Position numbers and translations under genes: made by a program. DNA of 64,000 nt from Manis javanica. Taxonomy: Eukaryota > Chordata > Mammalia > Pholidota > Manidae. The notes beneath the pieces were generated by a model that saw nothing but the letters and a program-made list of their open reading frames with translations, did not search any database and was not told where the DNA came from. Below are positions 40,659 through 52,179 of the stretch, piece after piece. Location: NCBI RefSeq assembly GCF_040802235.1, contig NC_133158.1, positions 37,824,001 through 37,888,000 of the forward strand, written 5' to 3'. Each line of letters opens with the position of its first letter. Position 1 is the stretch's first letter.

Positions 40659-43000
40659 CTACAAAGGAGAACAGGTCAGAATTCAGTCATGGCCCTCGTC
40701 TGCCGGGGACCCTGCATGTCCCCCAGATCCTCGGGCTGCCCTGCATATTTAATGGAAATGGCTATTTAATGGGTCCTCCCCAGCTGGTCCCCAGCACCTG
40801 GGACTAGGCTTCTTCACCTCTGCCAGCGCCCACCCAGCAATGCCCAGCAAATGTGGGCCCTGCACTCATGTGACCTCCCGCCCCACCCCGCATACAGATT
40901 GGTCTTGGCCCAAAACTTCTTTGCTCCCAGCCCCCTCCCCTCCTGCCCAAGGTTTCCCCTCTGTTCTCTTCCTTAAGCATCAGGATTTTCTACTCCCAAG
41001 CATGCCCCGTGTTAATCAGGCTGGTGCTCCTGAAGCCTGCTTCCGAGGTGCTGTCCGCTCCACACTCATGCACATATACCTGGGCCTGGAAGGCCCTGCA
41101 CGGGGGCTGGGGCTCTTGGGAGGCGCCTCTTGCCCCAGCTCCCCGCTGGGGGCCTGTGTCCTATACCTGCTCCCTGGCTGCCAGAGACCAGGGTTCCTGC
41201 CACCTGATGGTTCTAGAAGCAAATCACTACAGGGGGTCCTTTAAGCCTCACCCTGGGCTCTGCCAGGAGCCCTCTGAGGCAGATGCTGGCAGAGGGCAGC
41301 GGGAGTTTCTCCAGCACCTGCTGCATCTCACGCCCAAGGAGCAGTCTGAGTGCCCGGGACGGAGGAGGCCCCGCAGGAGAGGGACTAAATGCACTTTCCC
41401 AGATGGCCCACTGCTGGCGGCACGGTGAGAGGGGGCTGGCCTCAGTCGCCTGCTCAGGCTTTAATCACACCAGGGGCTGGGGGCCAGCAAGGGGGGAGCC
41501 AGGCCTGGCCGTGCCCCAGAGCCTCTCTCAGGTGAGCTGGAGCTCCAGGGAATGCATGGGTGCCAAATGCAACTTGTCCTCCTTGTCAGTCATACTTTTG
41601 CCTCAGTGCAATGAAGATGTGGTGTGATGTGATTGTTCAAGGTCTGCTCTGGGGGGCAGGAGCTGGGTGAAGAGAGTGAGGATGGGCGGGGCTGGCAGGG
41701 CGGGGCTCGGCCAGAAGCCAGGGGGCTGCAGCAGGAAGGACCCCGGGCCTCCCCTCGGGAGAAAGTTACTTGTGGGGTGAGCAGGGGCTTAAAGCGGCCG
41801 TGGACCCCGGCAGGGGAACGGGTTTTTGCACCAGCTTCACAAAGACCTTGGAGGGTGTGAAAGGGGAAGGAGAGCTGCCCATGACCACGGCCCATGTGGC
41901 CGGCCCAGCTCCCGGCTCCTGTCCACGGGGCTGCAGGGACGCCGCAGCATCTTTCCTGCCTAACGTGACCTAAGCGAGCGGCTTTCCTGGCTCCACAGTG
42001 GGCAGGACACTTGGGCTCCATGCAGGTTTCATGCCCGCCTGACCCTGAGGGGGCTGCTGCTGGGCTCTGTTCTGCCCCAGAGCCGACTCCGGGCAGTGGG
42101 CGCTGGCTGGGGCTGTGCCAGCCCAGGGCAGGGGTGACAGCCATGGCCCAGTGACAGAAATGTGAGGAGGGCTCTGGCGAGGCCGGGCTGTGGAGCAGGA
42201 AAGAGACTCCACAGATCCTGTTCCCAGGGCCAGCCTTCCTGCCTCCAGTACCCTGGAGCAGCTCGTCTCCTGCTAGGGCTAAAGAGGCTTTTCTGTGGGC
42301 AAAAGGCCCCAACCTACAGCTCTTTTAACAAACCCCTGGTGAGGCCCATGCCAGTGCCCCGAGGTGAGGATGCTGTCAGAGTCAGGAGAGGCTAGGTCCG
42401 GCCTGGAGCAGTGTACTGCTTGGCCTGGGAAGGGAGATGGAATTGCCTAGAAGAGGAACAGGAACTGGGGGAGATGGGAGGACAGGAGCAGGGTCAGTCA
42501 GCCAGGGAAGGGAGGCAGGGCCACTGCCACCCTCACACGTCTAGAAGAGCCTATGGTCCTCCTGGAGAGGCCCAGGGTGCCCCTTCTGACCAGCACAGGA
42601 ATGGGTTGGGCAGCCAGTTACCCTGCCCCACACCCCATCAGGCAGGCTACACCTCCTCCCGTACCTTCCGGAACCTGAAGGCTCTTCCCTTCCACGGCGC
42701 CATCCCTGCCCTTCCCACGACTCCTACCCTGCACCTACCCCCAGAAGCCCAAGGGTGAAAAGCGGGCACACATGCACTTCCTTCACTAAGTGCTGGCCCC
42801 TCGATGGTGGGGCCCAGAGCCCATGGGGGCAGGGAGGGGGCGCGCCGGCAGGGTGAGGCCTTACCTTGCGGGCAGTGTTCACACAGTGCTGGTAGGCCTT
42901 GACTAGGTCTGAGCACAGGAGCACCTCCTGCAGGTGGTCCCGGTAGCAGCGGAGGATCTGGGCCTGCAGTCCTGAGCACACGGGCTCCAGCCTGCGGGGC
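40653..43000 (-). CDS. CHCHD6: CHCHD6 (MICOS subunit Mic25), last two coding exons
   Basis: CHCHD6/Mic25 is an inner-membrane-associated subunit of the MICOS complex, which maintains mitochondrial crista junctions; it binds mitofilin and relates to CHCHD3. Exon 42,865-43,000 joins exon 40,455-40,658 and gives the C-terminal CHCH fold plus a final glycine and stop. Two CX9C motifs are visible ([11 protein letters not shown] and [11 protein letters not shown]), the pair that forms two disulphides through the Mia40 relay. The sequence differs from human CHCHD6 at a handful of positions. The coding region begins with one base of a lysine codon, so earlier exons (N-terminal DUF737 region and coiled coil) lie upstream, beyond or undetected in the window. 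Confidence 0.93.
40659..42864 (-). other. CHCHD6: CHCHD6 last intron (2.2 kb)
   Basis: GC-rich intron between the CHCH exon and the terminal exon. I saw no repeat or further exon in it. Confidence 0.8.
42865..43000 (-). CDS. CHCHD6: CHCHD6 penultimate exon: twin CX9C CHCH domain
   Basis: This 136-nt exon lies between the acceptor CTGTCCCCACAG and the donor AAG/GTAAGG. One leading base completes a lysine codon and 45 codons follow, starting [20 protein letters not shown] and ending [11 protein letters not shown]. All four cysteines of the CHCH domain are present and correctly spaced. The open frame extends past both splice sites by chance only. Confidence 0.95.
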
Positions 43001-43649
43001 CTGTGGGGACAGCAGGTGGGGAGGGAATCGGCTCACACACTCTACGTCACAGGGTGGACATCTGGCGGGCACCTGCAGGCCTTCAGCGTCCCGTTACCTC
43101 TCAGGGCTCACTTGGCACAGATGCTGAGGGGCCCAGGCTGTGGGTTGAGGCTCCACACTCACCCTTGCCCTAAGGGGAGGGGGCCGAGGTGGCCAGCTGG
43201 AGGACCCCCGTGCCCATGCCCGCTGCCTCCCAGGGTTCTTCCTGCCTGAGGTACACAATTGTGACTCGTGATTATACACATACAGCTATTTTCTCAGGGC
43301 TGTTTTTCTGATTTCCAAACTAATACTTGTGCAATGGGAAAAACTGGCTAACTACAGAAATATCTAAGAGGGAGAGTGTTTCAAAATCTCTCTTGGTACT
43401 GGAGACTTTAGTGCTTCCCCTTCCTCCTTATCAACACAGGTTTAGAGCCTACAAAAAAGAAGGAATATGTTCTTCTTAAAAAATAAGACAAAACCACAAG
43501 GAATGAAATAAAGAGTATGTTGAAGCCGCTCACCAGCACCTTGGGCTGCCCTCTGACCAGGGTGTCTCCTTTCTGGCTCCCCACCCCACCCCTCCCCTTC
43601 TTGCTCACACTCACCCCACTCACTTCGTGCCAGGCATCACCCGGCTCAT

Positions 43650-43765
43650 CACCTCCTAACAGCTCTGCACAGTGTGAGCTGTTATTTATCACGCCCTTTC
43701 ACCAGTCAGGAAACTGAGGCACAGAGAAGTCAAGTAACTTGCCCAAGGTCACGCAGTAGGAACTG
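43650..43765 (-). repeat. MIR SINE
   Basis: CACCAGTCAGGAAACTGAGG, CACAGAGAAGTCAAGTAACT and TGCCCAAGGTCACGCAGTAG are near-consensus MIR in reverse. Confidence 0.85.
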
Positions 43766-44435
43766 GGGGTACACTTATTTGCACGGCTTTGGTCACACGG
43801 TTCCTACAGATGGGTTTTCAGGCCCAGGTCCACACAGGCACCTTCGAAGCCGAGGTAGAATCGAGGCGCCTGATGTGGCCTTTCAGAGTGGACCCCGCAC
43901 AGCCCAGAGCACCTGGCAGGAGTTGTGAAAAGGCAGACAGAGCCGCCCAGGGCTCTCAGCAGTGAGAGGGCTGCGCACTGCCAAGCTGCGTGTGGCTCTG
44001 CTCCTGTCACACGGTTTGCGGGGACTTGTAGGTGAATGATTCTCTGGATGAGTATCTATATTTCACAAATCCAGCCATGTGGCAGGTGCTGGAACAGAGC
44101 AGCACCATTATTTTAAGATAATTCAAATCAGTCGAGTTCCTCACTTAAGATCAGCAGCAGTGGAGGACTTGGTGGCTTGGGAAGGCAGGCCCTGTACCTA
44201 ACCATCTCACTTTATAAGTCTGGGGGTAGCACACTCAGTATGTCTGTGCCGTCCACGATGCCACACTGGGCCAGCCCCCTTCCCGCCCCACACACCCACT
44301 GTCACACAATCAGCCTTCCCCTCTTCCCGCTGCCAGAAACAGTGACGACGGCAGTACAGTGAGCATGCTTGGCTCAGGCTGGTGAGACTCACGTCCAGGG
44401 CCCGAACAAAATCTAAACGGAACTATTTATAGACT

Positions 44436-44546
44436 GAAGGGGGACGAGGGGAGGGAGGGGGCTGCAGCCTGTGAAGGGGGACAAGGGGAGGGAGGGGGCT
44501 GCAGCCTGTGAAGGGGGACAAGGGGAGGGAGGGGGCTGCAGCCTGC
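44436..44546 (+). repeat. 37-bp tandem repeat, three copies
   Basis: The unit GAAGGGGGACAAGGGGAGGG plus AGGGGGCTGCAGCCTGT begins at 44,436, 44,473 and 44,510 with almost no divergence (one A/G difference in the first copy). The plus strand is purine- and G-run-rich. Confidence 0.95.
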
Positions 44547-47500
44547 GGAGGCTGCCATGCCGAGACGCTGGGTTTGAGCTGTAAGGGAAAGACAGTGACA
44601 GAGCAGCAGCCTCCCTTCCTGGGGAGTGGGAGCAGAGGGGCCGCTGAGGAGACCTGCCGGGCCTGCTCAGCCCGGACACCGCGCTTCCACCAGGTTCTGA
44701 GGACGCAGCCACGAGACGAGGCTGGGCCTTTAGCACCTGACTGTGACTCTGGTTCACGTCTACATAGCGTGAAAGAGGTCTGAGGCTTCTTACAGAGGCC
44801 ATGTGGGGCCTCTTCCTGGCACTAACTTCTCTTCTTCAAAATGGAAGACAGGTGGGCTCCCTGGACTCACCCCTTCCTCTCAGGACCCTGGGACCCCCTT
44901 CACTGGGTCCTACTGCCCTTGCAGAGTCACTCGGGACACCCACAACTGGGTGCAGAGGGATGACTGCCCGACCCCTCCCAGTGCTTGGAGACTGTCTCCA
45001 CGGTTCTTTTGTTTAAGAACTTATTGACATGGAGGCCTCCAACTGTGGGCCTTTTAAATGGATTTCAGCCTTTCGACAAGCATCTCATCTCAGGAAAGGT
45101 CTCTCCATGACTGTGCCAACCACCCCAGCTCCAACCACTGTGGCGTCCTCCCAGGAACACCGTGAACCAGTGACCTTTGCCATCAGCCCTCTGTCCCGAC
45201 TTTCTCCCCCCACAACCCCACCTGTGTCAGTCTCTGGCTCTCCATTCTGGGGAGGCGTGGCTTGCTCGGTTCCCACTGCAGGCCTGCCCGTGGTGAGAGA
45301 AACTGGGAGGCCTATCTTCCCGTGGGCCCTGCTGGCACCTCTGGGCTGTCCTCCCCAGCCACCCTCTCCACGGTCCCTTCCCCGGCGCTGCCCTGGGAGC
45401 AGTAGCTCTGCAAGACCCAGGTTCCCTTGTGCCCCCTTGAAGCAGCCCCCACCGTCAGTGGCCCCGAATGCCTGTCCCCGCTGCAGCCCAGGGGCTGGCA
45501 GGACCTCCGCAGGCACCCGCAACTGGGGAAGAGCCATGCTCAGTAGAGGCAGGGCTGTTCTGAGCCACAGGTCCACACGGAAAGAGGTGGTCTGGCACAG
45601 AACAGATGGGGGCAGAAGGTTAGGGCTGGGCAGTGCAGCCGCATCGTGCTGGCGCTGGCGTTCTGACCCGAGGGCCTCACCCTCCCTACACCTACACTAC
45701 GAACACTCTCACTTCGCAGGTGGAGAACCAACAGAGAGTCGTTTTATAACTTGTCTCTCTGTCTCCTCCTTTGGTTACAGGTCCCTGGACCAGGATCCCT
45801 GGGCATTTTGTGGGTGAACCTCACAGAACACCCAGTGACACCCAGTTCAGGAGAAGCTGGACCACGCCGAAACCCCGCCCCCCACCCACTGCCACTCTGG
45901 GTCCCCAGAGGCCTCACTCCTTTGGGCTTTATCAGGAACAACGTGAGGAGACAGGATGGCAGGCAAAAGTCACAGGCAAGAAATTTCACCCGTTTGCCTC
46001 AGAGGCTCTGAACGGGACAGGACAGTGAGAGCACAGCTCTGCAAATAAAAGGCTTTCTCTGAAGCACGCAGGGCTGGGCCAGGGGTCAAAGCATTCATGA
46101 GAGCAGGTGCCTTCCAGCCGAGCACAGCCCGCATGGCGCTGGTCCCTGGCAACCCTGTTTACACTGAATACAAAACAGCTCTGCTGTGGAGACACATTCA
46201 GTCTTGCGGACGGTGGCTCTTCAAATGCACAAAAAGTGTACCTATAGCATGCTGTGGACCCTCCAGGGACTGAGAAGTCCTGTCCCCAACCTGAGGGCAG
46301 CCACAGCCACAGGCATGCCCTTTGCGTATTAAGATCTAGTGGCCGACGTGGCGATGAGGGGGCTGTGGGCACCCCTGTCAGGGGAAGCTGGGGAAGCCAG
46401 CTCCCTTCTGTACTCACTGTCCCGTCTGCACAGTGGGGACCTGGCCGCCCTGGGGCTGCTGACCAGACACAGGAGTGTGCAGAGTGTATAGATGGTGTGA
46501 AGTGCTGCCCTCATGGGAGGAGGCTGGTGTCGTCCTCAGCTCTGGGAGGAGAGGCTAAGACAAGGTGGCTCTGGGGGCTGGGGCTCCAGACGAGGGCTCC
46601 AACATGTCTGAACATGGCCCCTCCCTCCCTCAGCTTCTGTGTCACTCCAGACCCAGCTCAGGCCTTGCCCGGGCCTCAGAGGCCGCTTTCCCAGGAATCA
46701 TAAGGCGGAGTCGGTGGACCCCAAAGCACAGTGTTCTGTGGCCACTGGGGAGAGCACAGGTTTGGGGGGGTTCAGACAAACCCTGCACCCTGCCTCCCCA
46801 GCAACCCTGAGGATGGGTGTGATGGCCACAGGCAGACATGTGGCAGGCAGGCAGCGGAGACCACCCACCCCCAAGCACTGCCCTGTGCCCTTCAGACGGA
46901 ACGGGGCCAACCAGTCAGCAGGGGCGTGGTGCAGACACTGGGGACGGGGCACCTCCAAAGGCTAACAGGCCGACGCCATGGTGACCTCTGGGCCCCAGTG
47001 TCATGCAGTCCTTGCCCAGTGCAGCCCAGGAACCAGAGTTCTGCCTCCCTGGGGGTACTTACATGTTTCTAAGATGGCAGTAATGATGACATTAGAATCA
47101 GCCAGAATGAAACACACCTCTCCTTCCTGTCCATGGCCCCACACAGGCACTGAGGACAGCGGGGGGCTGCCCTTGAGAGCTCCTGATGGTGCCCTGCTCC
47201 CTGTGGGGGACTTGGACCTTGCACTCGCCACCAGGCCATGCCTCCTTACAGCTCCAGGCACATGCTCCCCTCCACCGGCTTTGGGCACAAAGGCCCCTCA
47301 CTCCTTTTCCTATGCTGTGCAGACCCCTAGGCTAGCTCATCGATCTCTCCTGCCACCCCCTGGACTTCTCCAGGGCCAATCCCAGGTCCATTCCGTAACT
47401 TGTCCTCGGAGCCCCAGACCTCTGCAGCCCACGACCCCTGAGGCCTTCTGTCCAAGCACCCCACGTCACCCCGACAGCTGTCTCCTCAAAGGACCTCGCC

Positions 47501-48139
47501 ACCCAGCACCAGGGGCCCCTCTTCCCCCCCGCTCCCTGTCCTGTCACCTGATGTTGCATCCCTCCAGTCATGCACCTGCCAGAAACCTGGAGTCTCTCTG
47601 GAAGTCTCCCTGCCTCTATTCCAGAAGTGTCCTCTGTGCTGTCACAGCACCAGCCCTGCCTGCCCCCGTACAGACGGGAAGCTGAGGCTGTATCACTCCA
47701 CCTCTCCAACAGCTCGAAAACATACTCTCTGCTTGGTGGGCCTAAGTTACCTTCACCGGGCGGATCTAGATGCCACCCAGTCTCCCTGCCTCTGACCATC
47801 CTTCACACTGCAGCCCAGAGGCTGCTGTCCCCGAGACACCCTGGCCTCTGGCTCAGTTTTGTAGAGGTTATACCTGCCTGCCTCCTGCCCACCTGCTCTT
47901 CCCCCACTCCAATCCTGGGTGGTCCCAGGGCAGATCTCCCAGGCCTTCTCACTGGCCACAGTGATCCTTCTAGAAGGTTCCACTCTCTCTGCCAGTGCCC
48001 AGGCCTTCTGAGGCCAGCCCTCCCTGAGCCCCCACGTACCGCTCCCCGCATGGCCTCAGGGTCTTCTTTCTGGCACCCCTAAGGGCTGCCACAGCTCTTC
48101 TTCGCCTGGGCACCTCCGTCAGTAAGTCCTTCTCACCCC

Positions 48140-48850
48140 GGCACCTGAGTGGTCTCTCCTGCTGACCTTCCTTTCACACCTTTGCCGTTCCCTTTCTCCA
48201 CTGGCAACACTCACCTTTCCTAAAAGTCTAACAGCCCAAACCAGTCATGCTCCTTACCTCCCTGTCTGCCTGCTCCCTTCCTGGCACTGCCAAGAGCTCC
48301 CCTCTCCTCTACCTGCCCCAGGCCAGCCCCACCAGGCTCCTCTCGCTCAAGGGCATCCACTACAGCCTGGCCAGGCCCACAGCATGCCCAGCCTAGCGGC
48401 AGCCCTGCCCACCTCTCAGCCCCTGCCCCCAGCTCCTCGGCTCTCCCCCACTCGCCAGGGGCTCCCACAGCAGCCCCTGCTCGCCCCACAGCACGCAGAC
48501 CACGGAGACCACGCAGGCCTGGTCCCCACTCCAGCGCACCCTGCCTCCGCCCCTCTCACCTTGTGAGCAGCACGAACACGGGTCAGCCTGGCCTGCTGCC
48601 CTGCGATCCCTGATCCCCCACAGCCCACTTCCCCCTCCCCACCTGAAGCGGCCCCATGGCTCATCTCCTGGAAGCCCCTTGTCCATCCCCGTGCCCCCAT
48701 CATCATTACAAAGCGGATTAAACTCCTTACCTCAGCCTATCCTCTCCAGTGCAATCAGTGATTTTTCTAGAACATAAAGCAGGCCACATTTCTAACATAC
48801 CGAGGCAGTTTAAAAACCCCTTTCTTGGGTGATTCCAGCTCACTGGACCC
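48140..48850 (+). repeat. L2-like fragments (low certainty)
   Basis: Text such as TTAAACTCCTTACCTCAGCC and GAACATAAAGCAGGCC recalls L2 ORF2/3' remnants. Similarity is patchy and no boundaries can be set. Confidence 0.3.
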
Positions 48851-49954
48851 TGCGCTGGACATTACCTCACTTCATCACCAGAGCCCCAGGGGAGCTACAC
48901 ATCCCTCTGCCTGTCCGGGAGCATGCGCCCGCTGCTGTCATGGGATGGGCAGGCCCGCGATCAGCCTGGGACTTTCTCCAGGCCTGCTGCCCCTCTGCGC
49001 TCCCATGGCCCTTGAGCAGCCCTCACACACCCTGGCGCAGTCATCTGTCATCACGTTTAGCTATATGTTTGCTGTCACTGTGCCACCAGCTCAAAGGCCC
49101 TGAGAGGGCAGGCTGTGTCCCTCCATGAACAAAGTGAGGTCTTGGTAGCCTGCCGGCCTCTTCCCCTTGCTCCCAACTCCCCCAGACATAGCTGCCTGGC
49201 GGAGGAGCACCCAGAACACGGCCTGGGCCCTGTCCACAGACCTTCCCTCTCTGGGCTTGCTCCCGGCAACCATGGGGCAGAGCTTTGAGCAGCCTCCTGA
49301 TGGCAGGAGCCTCCCCGGGAGGCCTTGCTGGCGTGCACACCACTAATTCTGACGCATCCGCCTGTATGTCTCCACAGAAGGCTTGGAGACCCTGGGGCGG
49401 CTGCTCACTGGGTATGCCCTGCAAGGAGATCCCTGGTGGGATGCTTCCCGAGGCTGCCACGCAGGGGGACCAGGAGGTAGGGCTCAGCTTTGAGGCAGCA
49501 ATGACACGCTTATCATTACCGCACCTAATTCCCACAGCAGGATCACCAGATGGAGTGCCACGGCTCTGGGGGTGGGTTCATTCCAGGGGGTGGGGGTTTG
49601 GTCCATGTGACCAACCCTGGGCTAGCATGGTCCATAGCCACGTGGGCCCAATGGAAGGCACAGGGCTGAACCTGTGCCCCCACAGGGAAGACATAAAATG
49701 GGGCCTCCAACGGCCATGGCCACAGCCCAGACGGACACAGGCCCTCACACCATGTGAACTTCTCAAATCCAGCTAGGAACTGTTTTCAGCTTCCCCGTGG
49801 AGCAAGCATAGGTCTATGTCAGCTCAGACTGGGCGTCTATGACCTTGCAGCTGAAAGTGATGCCTGGAGAAGACAACAGGGTGAGGTTGCAGGCCAAGGG
49901 CTCTGAGAGCTATCTGCACACATGTGAAGGTCAGCGGGTAGGAGAATCTCCCCC

Positions 49955-50240
49955 CAAGTTCACGTCTTTCTCTGAACCTCAGAAGGTGGCCTTAATTGGC
50001 AGAAGTTCTTGGGAATACAATTAGGATGAGGTCATTCTGGAGTAGAGGCCCCTAATCCAATGTGACTAGGTCCTTATAAGAGGTGGAGCACAGGGACACG
50101 GGGAGGCAGCCACAAGACGAAGCAGCAGAAAGGAGTGGTGCCCCACAAGCCAAGGCCCACCAAGGCCTCTGGCTATGCCAGATGCCTGGAGAAGGGCAGC
50201 ACAGCAAGCCCCTGGCAGCTGCAGAGCGCACGGCCCTGGT
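49955..50240 (+). mobile_element. MLT1 (MaLR) LTR fragment
   Basis: GAACCTCAGAAGGTGGCCTT, GGATGAGGTCATTCTGGAGT, CCTAATCCAATGTGACTAGG and TCCTTATAAGAGGTGGAGCA, then CACAGGGACACGGGGAGG, follow the MLT1 LTR in order. It is a decayed solitary LTR carrying no retroviral gene. Confidence 0.8.
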
Positions 50241-50634
50241 GCTAAGGGCACCTCTCTGCTGGTGCTCAGCCATGCAGGAAAGGGAGTGGGACCTGGTCTC
50301 CCGAGGCCACAGCAGCTACACATGAATGTGCATTCTGAGTGCCAGGCCCTGTGGTCAGCAGTGTCTGGTCTCTGCCAGCCATGTGGGGAATTCTCCCCAT
50401 TTAGAAAGCAAGGGGCCCCTCTGACCTGCTGTACTGCACCTGGCTGGCTGGAATTCATGAGCAGGCCCTCCCCACGCTGTGGGAAAGCCTCCCCGGGAGC
50501 AAGAGATCTGGGCTGAGGATCAGGCTATGGAAGTATGTTCCTCTCCAAACAAACCTTGCCAGGGGAAACCTGCCCCGTCTGAGATGCCATCTGGGCAGGC
50601 CTGTGGTCCTGGTCATTCTGAGAGCCAATACCTG

Positions 50635-50795
50635 CCAGAGCCTACTATGTGTCAGGTCCTAAGCATACCACAACAACCCTGTGAGCTGGGTGTTACTATC
50701 TCACCCTGCAGATGGGGACACTAGGCTCAGAGAGGTTGTGTGACTTGCCCAAGGTCACGCTGCAGTGAGGCAGAGCCAGGATAAGGGCCTGGTCT
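50635..50795 (-). repeat. MIR SINE, long copy
   Basis: GAGCCTACTATGTGTCAGGT, CCCTGTGAGCTGGGTGTTAC, CAGATGGGGACACTAGGCTC and TGTGACTTGCCCAAGGTCAC follow reverse MIR across nearly its full length. Confidence 0.85.
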
Positions 50796-51294
50796 GTCTG
50801 GTGTCTCAGCCCTGGCCCCATGCCATGCCCACCTTAGCTCCACTCTGCCTTTGGAAAATCCCCCCAAAATTTCCAAGGAAGAAACAACCATGCCACAAAA
50901 AAGGAAACAGAAGATGCTTGGCCCCCAAAGCACATGGTCTGCGGGGTTTTTGAATGGAGCCAGAAGTTTGCTGACTCAAAGCCGGGGGTGGAGAGGGCTG
51001 CCGGGCACAGATCCACGGGAGAGCGGGGACAGTGGTGAATGCACCAGGGATGGGGGCTGCACAGTGCTGCTCCCAGGAGGAGAGTCACCGGACACGAGGG
51101 ACGGGACGCAGAGACGGGCTGTCTCACTGGCCAGGCCGGCCTGGGACAGTGTCTCCCATCTGGGCACCCATGCGGCGGGCAGGAGGAGCCCCTCCCAGAG
51201 AGAGCTGGCAGGGAAAGGGTCTCGTGAACAGACCAATGGCTCTGGTGCCTGAGCACGTGGCATCTCACACGCACAGTCCCATGCCTCCGTGCAC

Positions 51295-51690
51295 TCTCTT
51301 ATTTAATAAATGAAATCTCATCAACTTATCCTTCTTCTATTATCGCTGCTGACATCAATCTGATAATATTGGCCTGGTGTGGAATTGGGCTATTATATGT
51401 CCTCCTGATATTTAATTTCAGAGAAACATCGGCAGGGGGTGAATATATGGAGCAAGCTTTTTATTACAGGCTGCAGTAAGGAGATTCTGAGTGAATTAGA
51501 CATTCATCTTCGTCAGGTCCAATCTAGCTGTTCGGGAGAGGTTTTTGCTTCAACCCGTGGCAAGGGCCGAGGTGTTGACGAGACCAGCTGGTCACTAAGC
51601 TCTGGGTTAACTGGCTGCTATCAATGATGTGCCATTCCGCTAGGGTACATGGAGCCCAAAGATCCCGCCATCGATCACCACACCACAGGG
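51295..51690. other. Long AT-rich, non-repetitive island (candidate conserved element)
   Basis: About 390 bp of unique AT-rich sequence stands out from GC-rich intron on both sides. It contains CTCTTATTTAATAAATGAAA, TCTATTATCGCTGCTGACAT, TTGGGCTATTATATGTCCTC, AAGCTTTTTATTACAGGCTG and GAATTAGACATTCATCTTCG. I recognise no repeat family, and homeobox-type words recur. This is the largest such island here and may be a developmental enhancer lodged in a CHCHD6 intron. Confidence 0.5.
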
Positions 51691-52179
51691 GATCCCAAGC
51701 AGCGGCTTGACCCCAGCCCCCAGTCGCCCCTCAGCCCAGGCGGAGTCAGCGAAGCCAAGAGACAGGGCCTGGAGGGGCAGCCTCGCTGGGAGCCAAGGGA
51801 GGGCTCTGTTCCCTAGAGGAAATGAAACACAGACCGGCCCCTGGCTGCCACTTGGGGAAGGGCACACTGCTGTGACAGGGTTCTTCCTGAGGCTTGTGCT
51901 TTGCACATGCACGCACACAGAGTGGGCCAAGGGCCATTCCTGGAGTTGTTCCTTTATTGAAAAAATAACAGAGAATGCATGCTTTCCCCTAAGGACCTCT
52001 CCCGATTGGGAGTGGACACAGGCCAGCACCTTCTGGGCGTCCCAGATGAGGAAGGACACAGCAGGGTAGGTGGCTGACGACAGCCACCGGCCATCCAGGG
52101 CTGCAAGGGTCCAGGTGCTGTTTCTGCTGATGCTGATGAGAGGCCCACATCCGGATCCCTCAGTGGCCTTGCGGAGCAT
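51640..52179 (-). other. Unassigned 179-codon open frame with AATAAA inside
   Basis: An uninterrupted frame has a short stretch that looks protein-like (LAALDGRWLSS, then AVSFLIWDAQKVLACVH), faintly like a WD-repeat blade. An AATAAA lies at about 51,952-51,957 on the same strand, within the frame. I recognise no gene. The C-terminal half is low-complexity-looking and the frame may be chance. Confidence 0.2.

Noticed and set aside
42647-43072. Extended 141-codon version of the CHCHD6 exon
   Set aside because: Consensus acceptor at 43,001 and donor at 42,864 bound the conserved part; the flanking residues are not related to CHCHD6.
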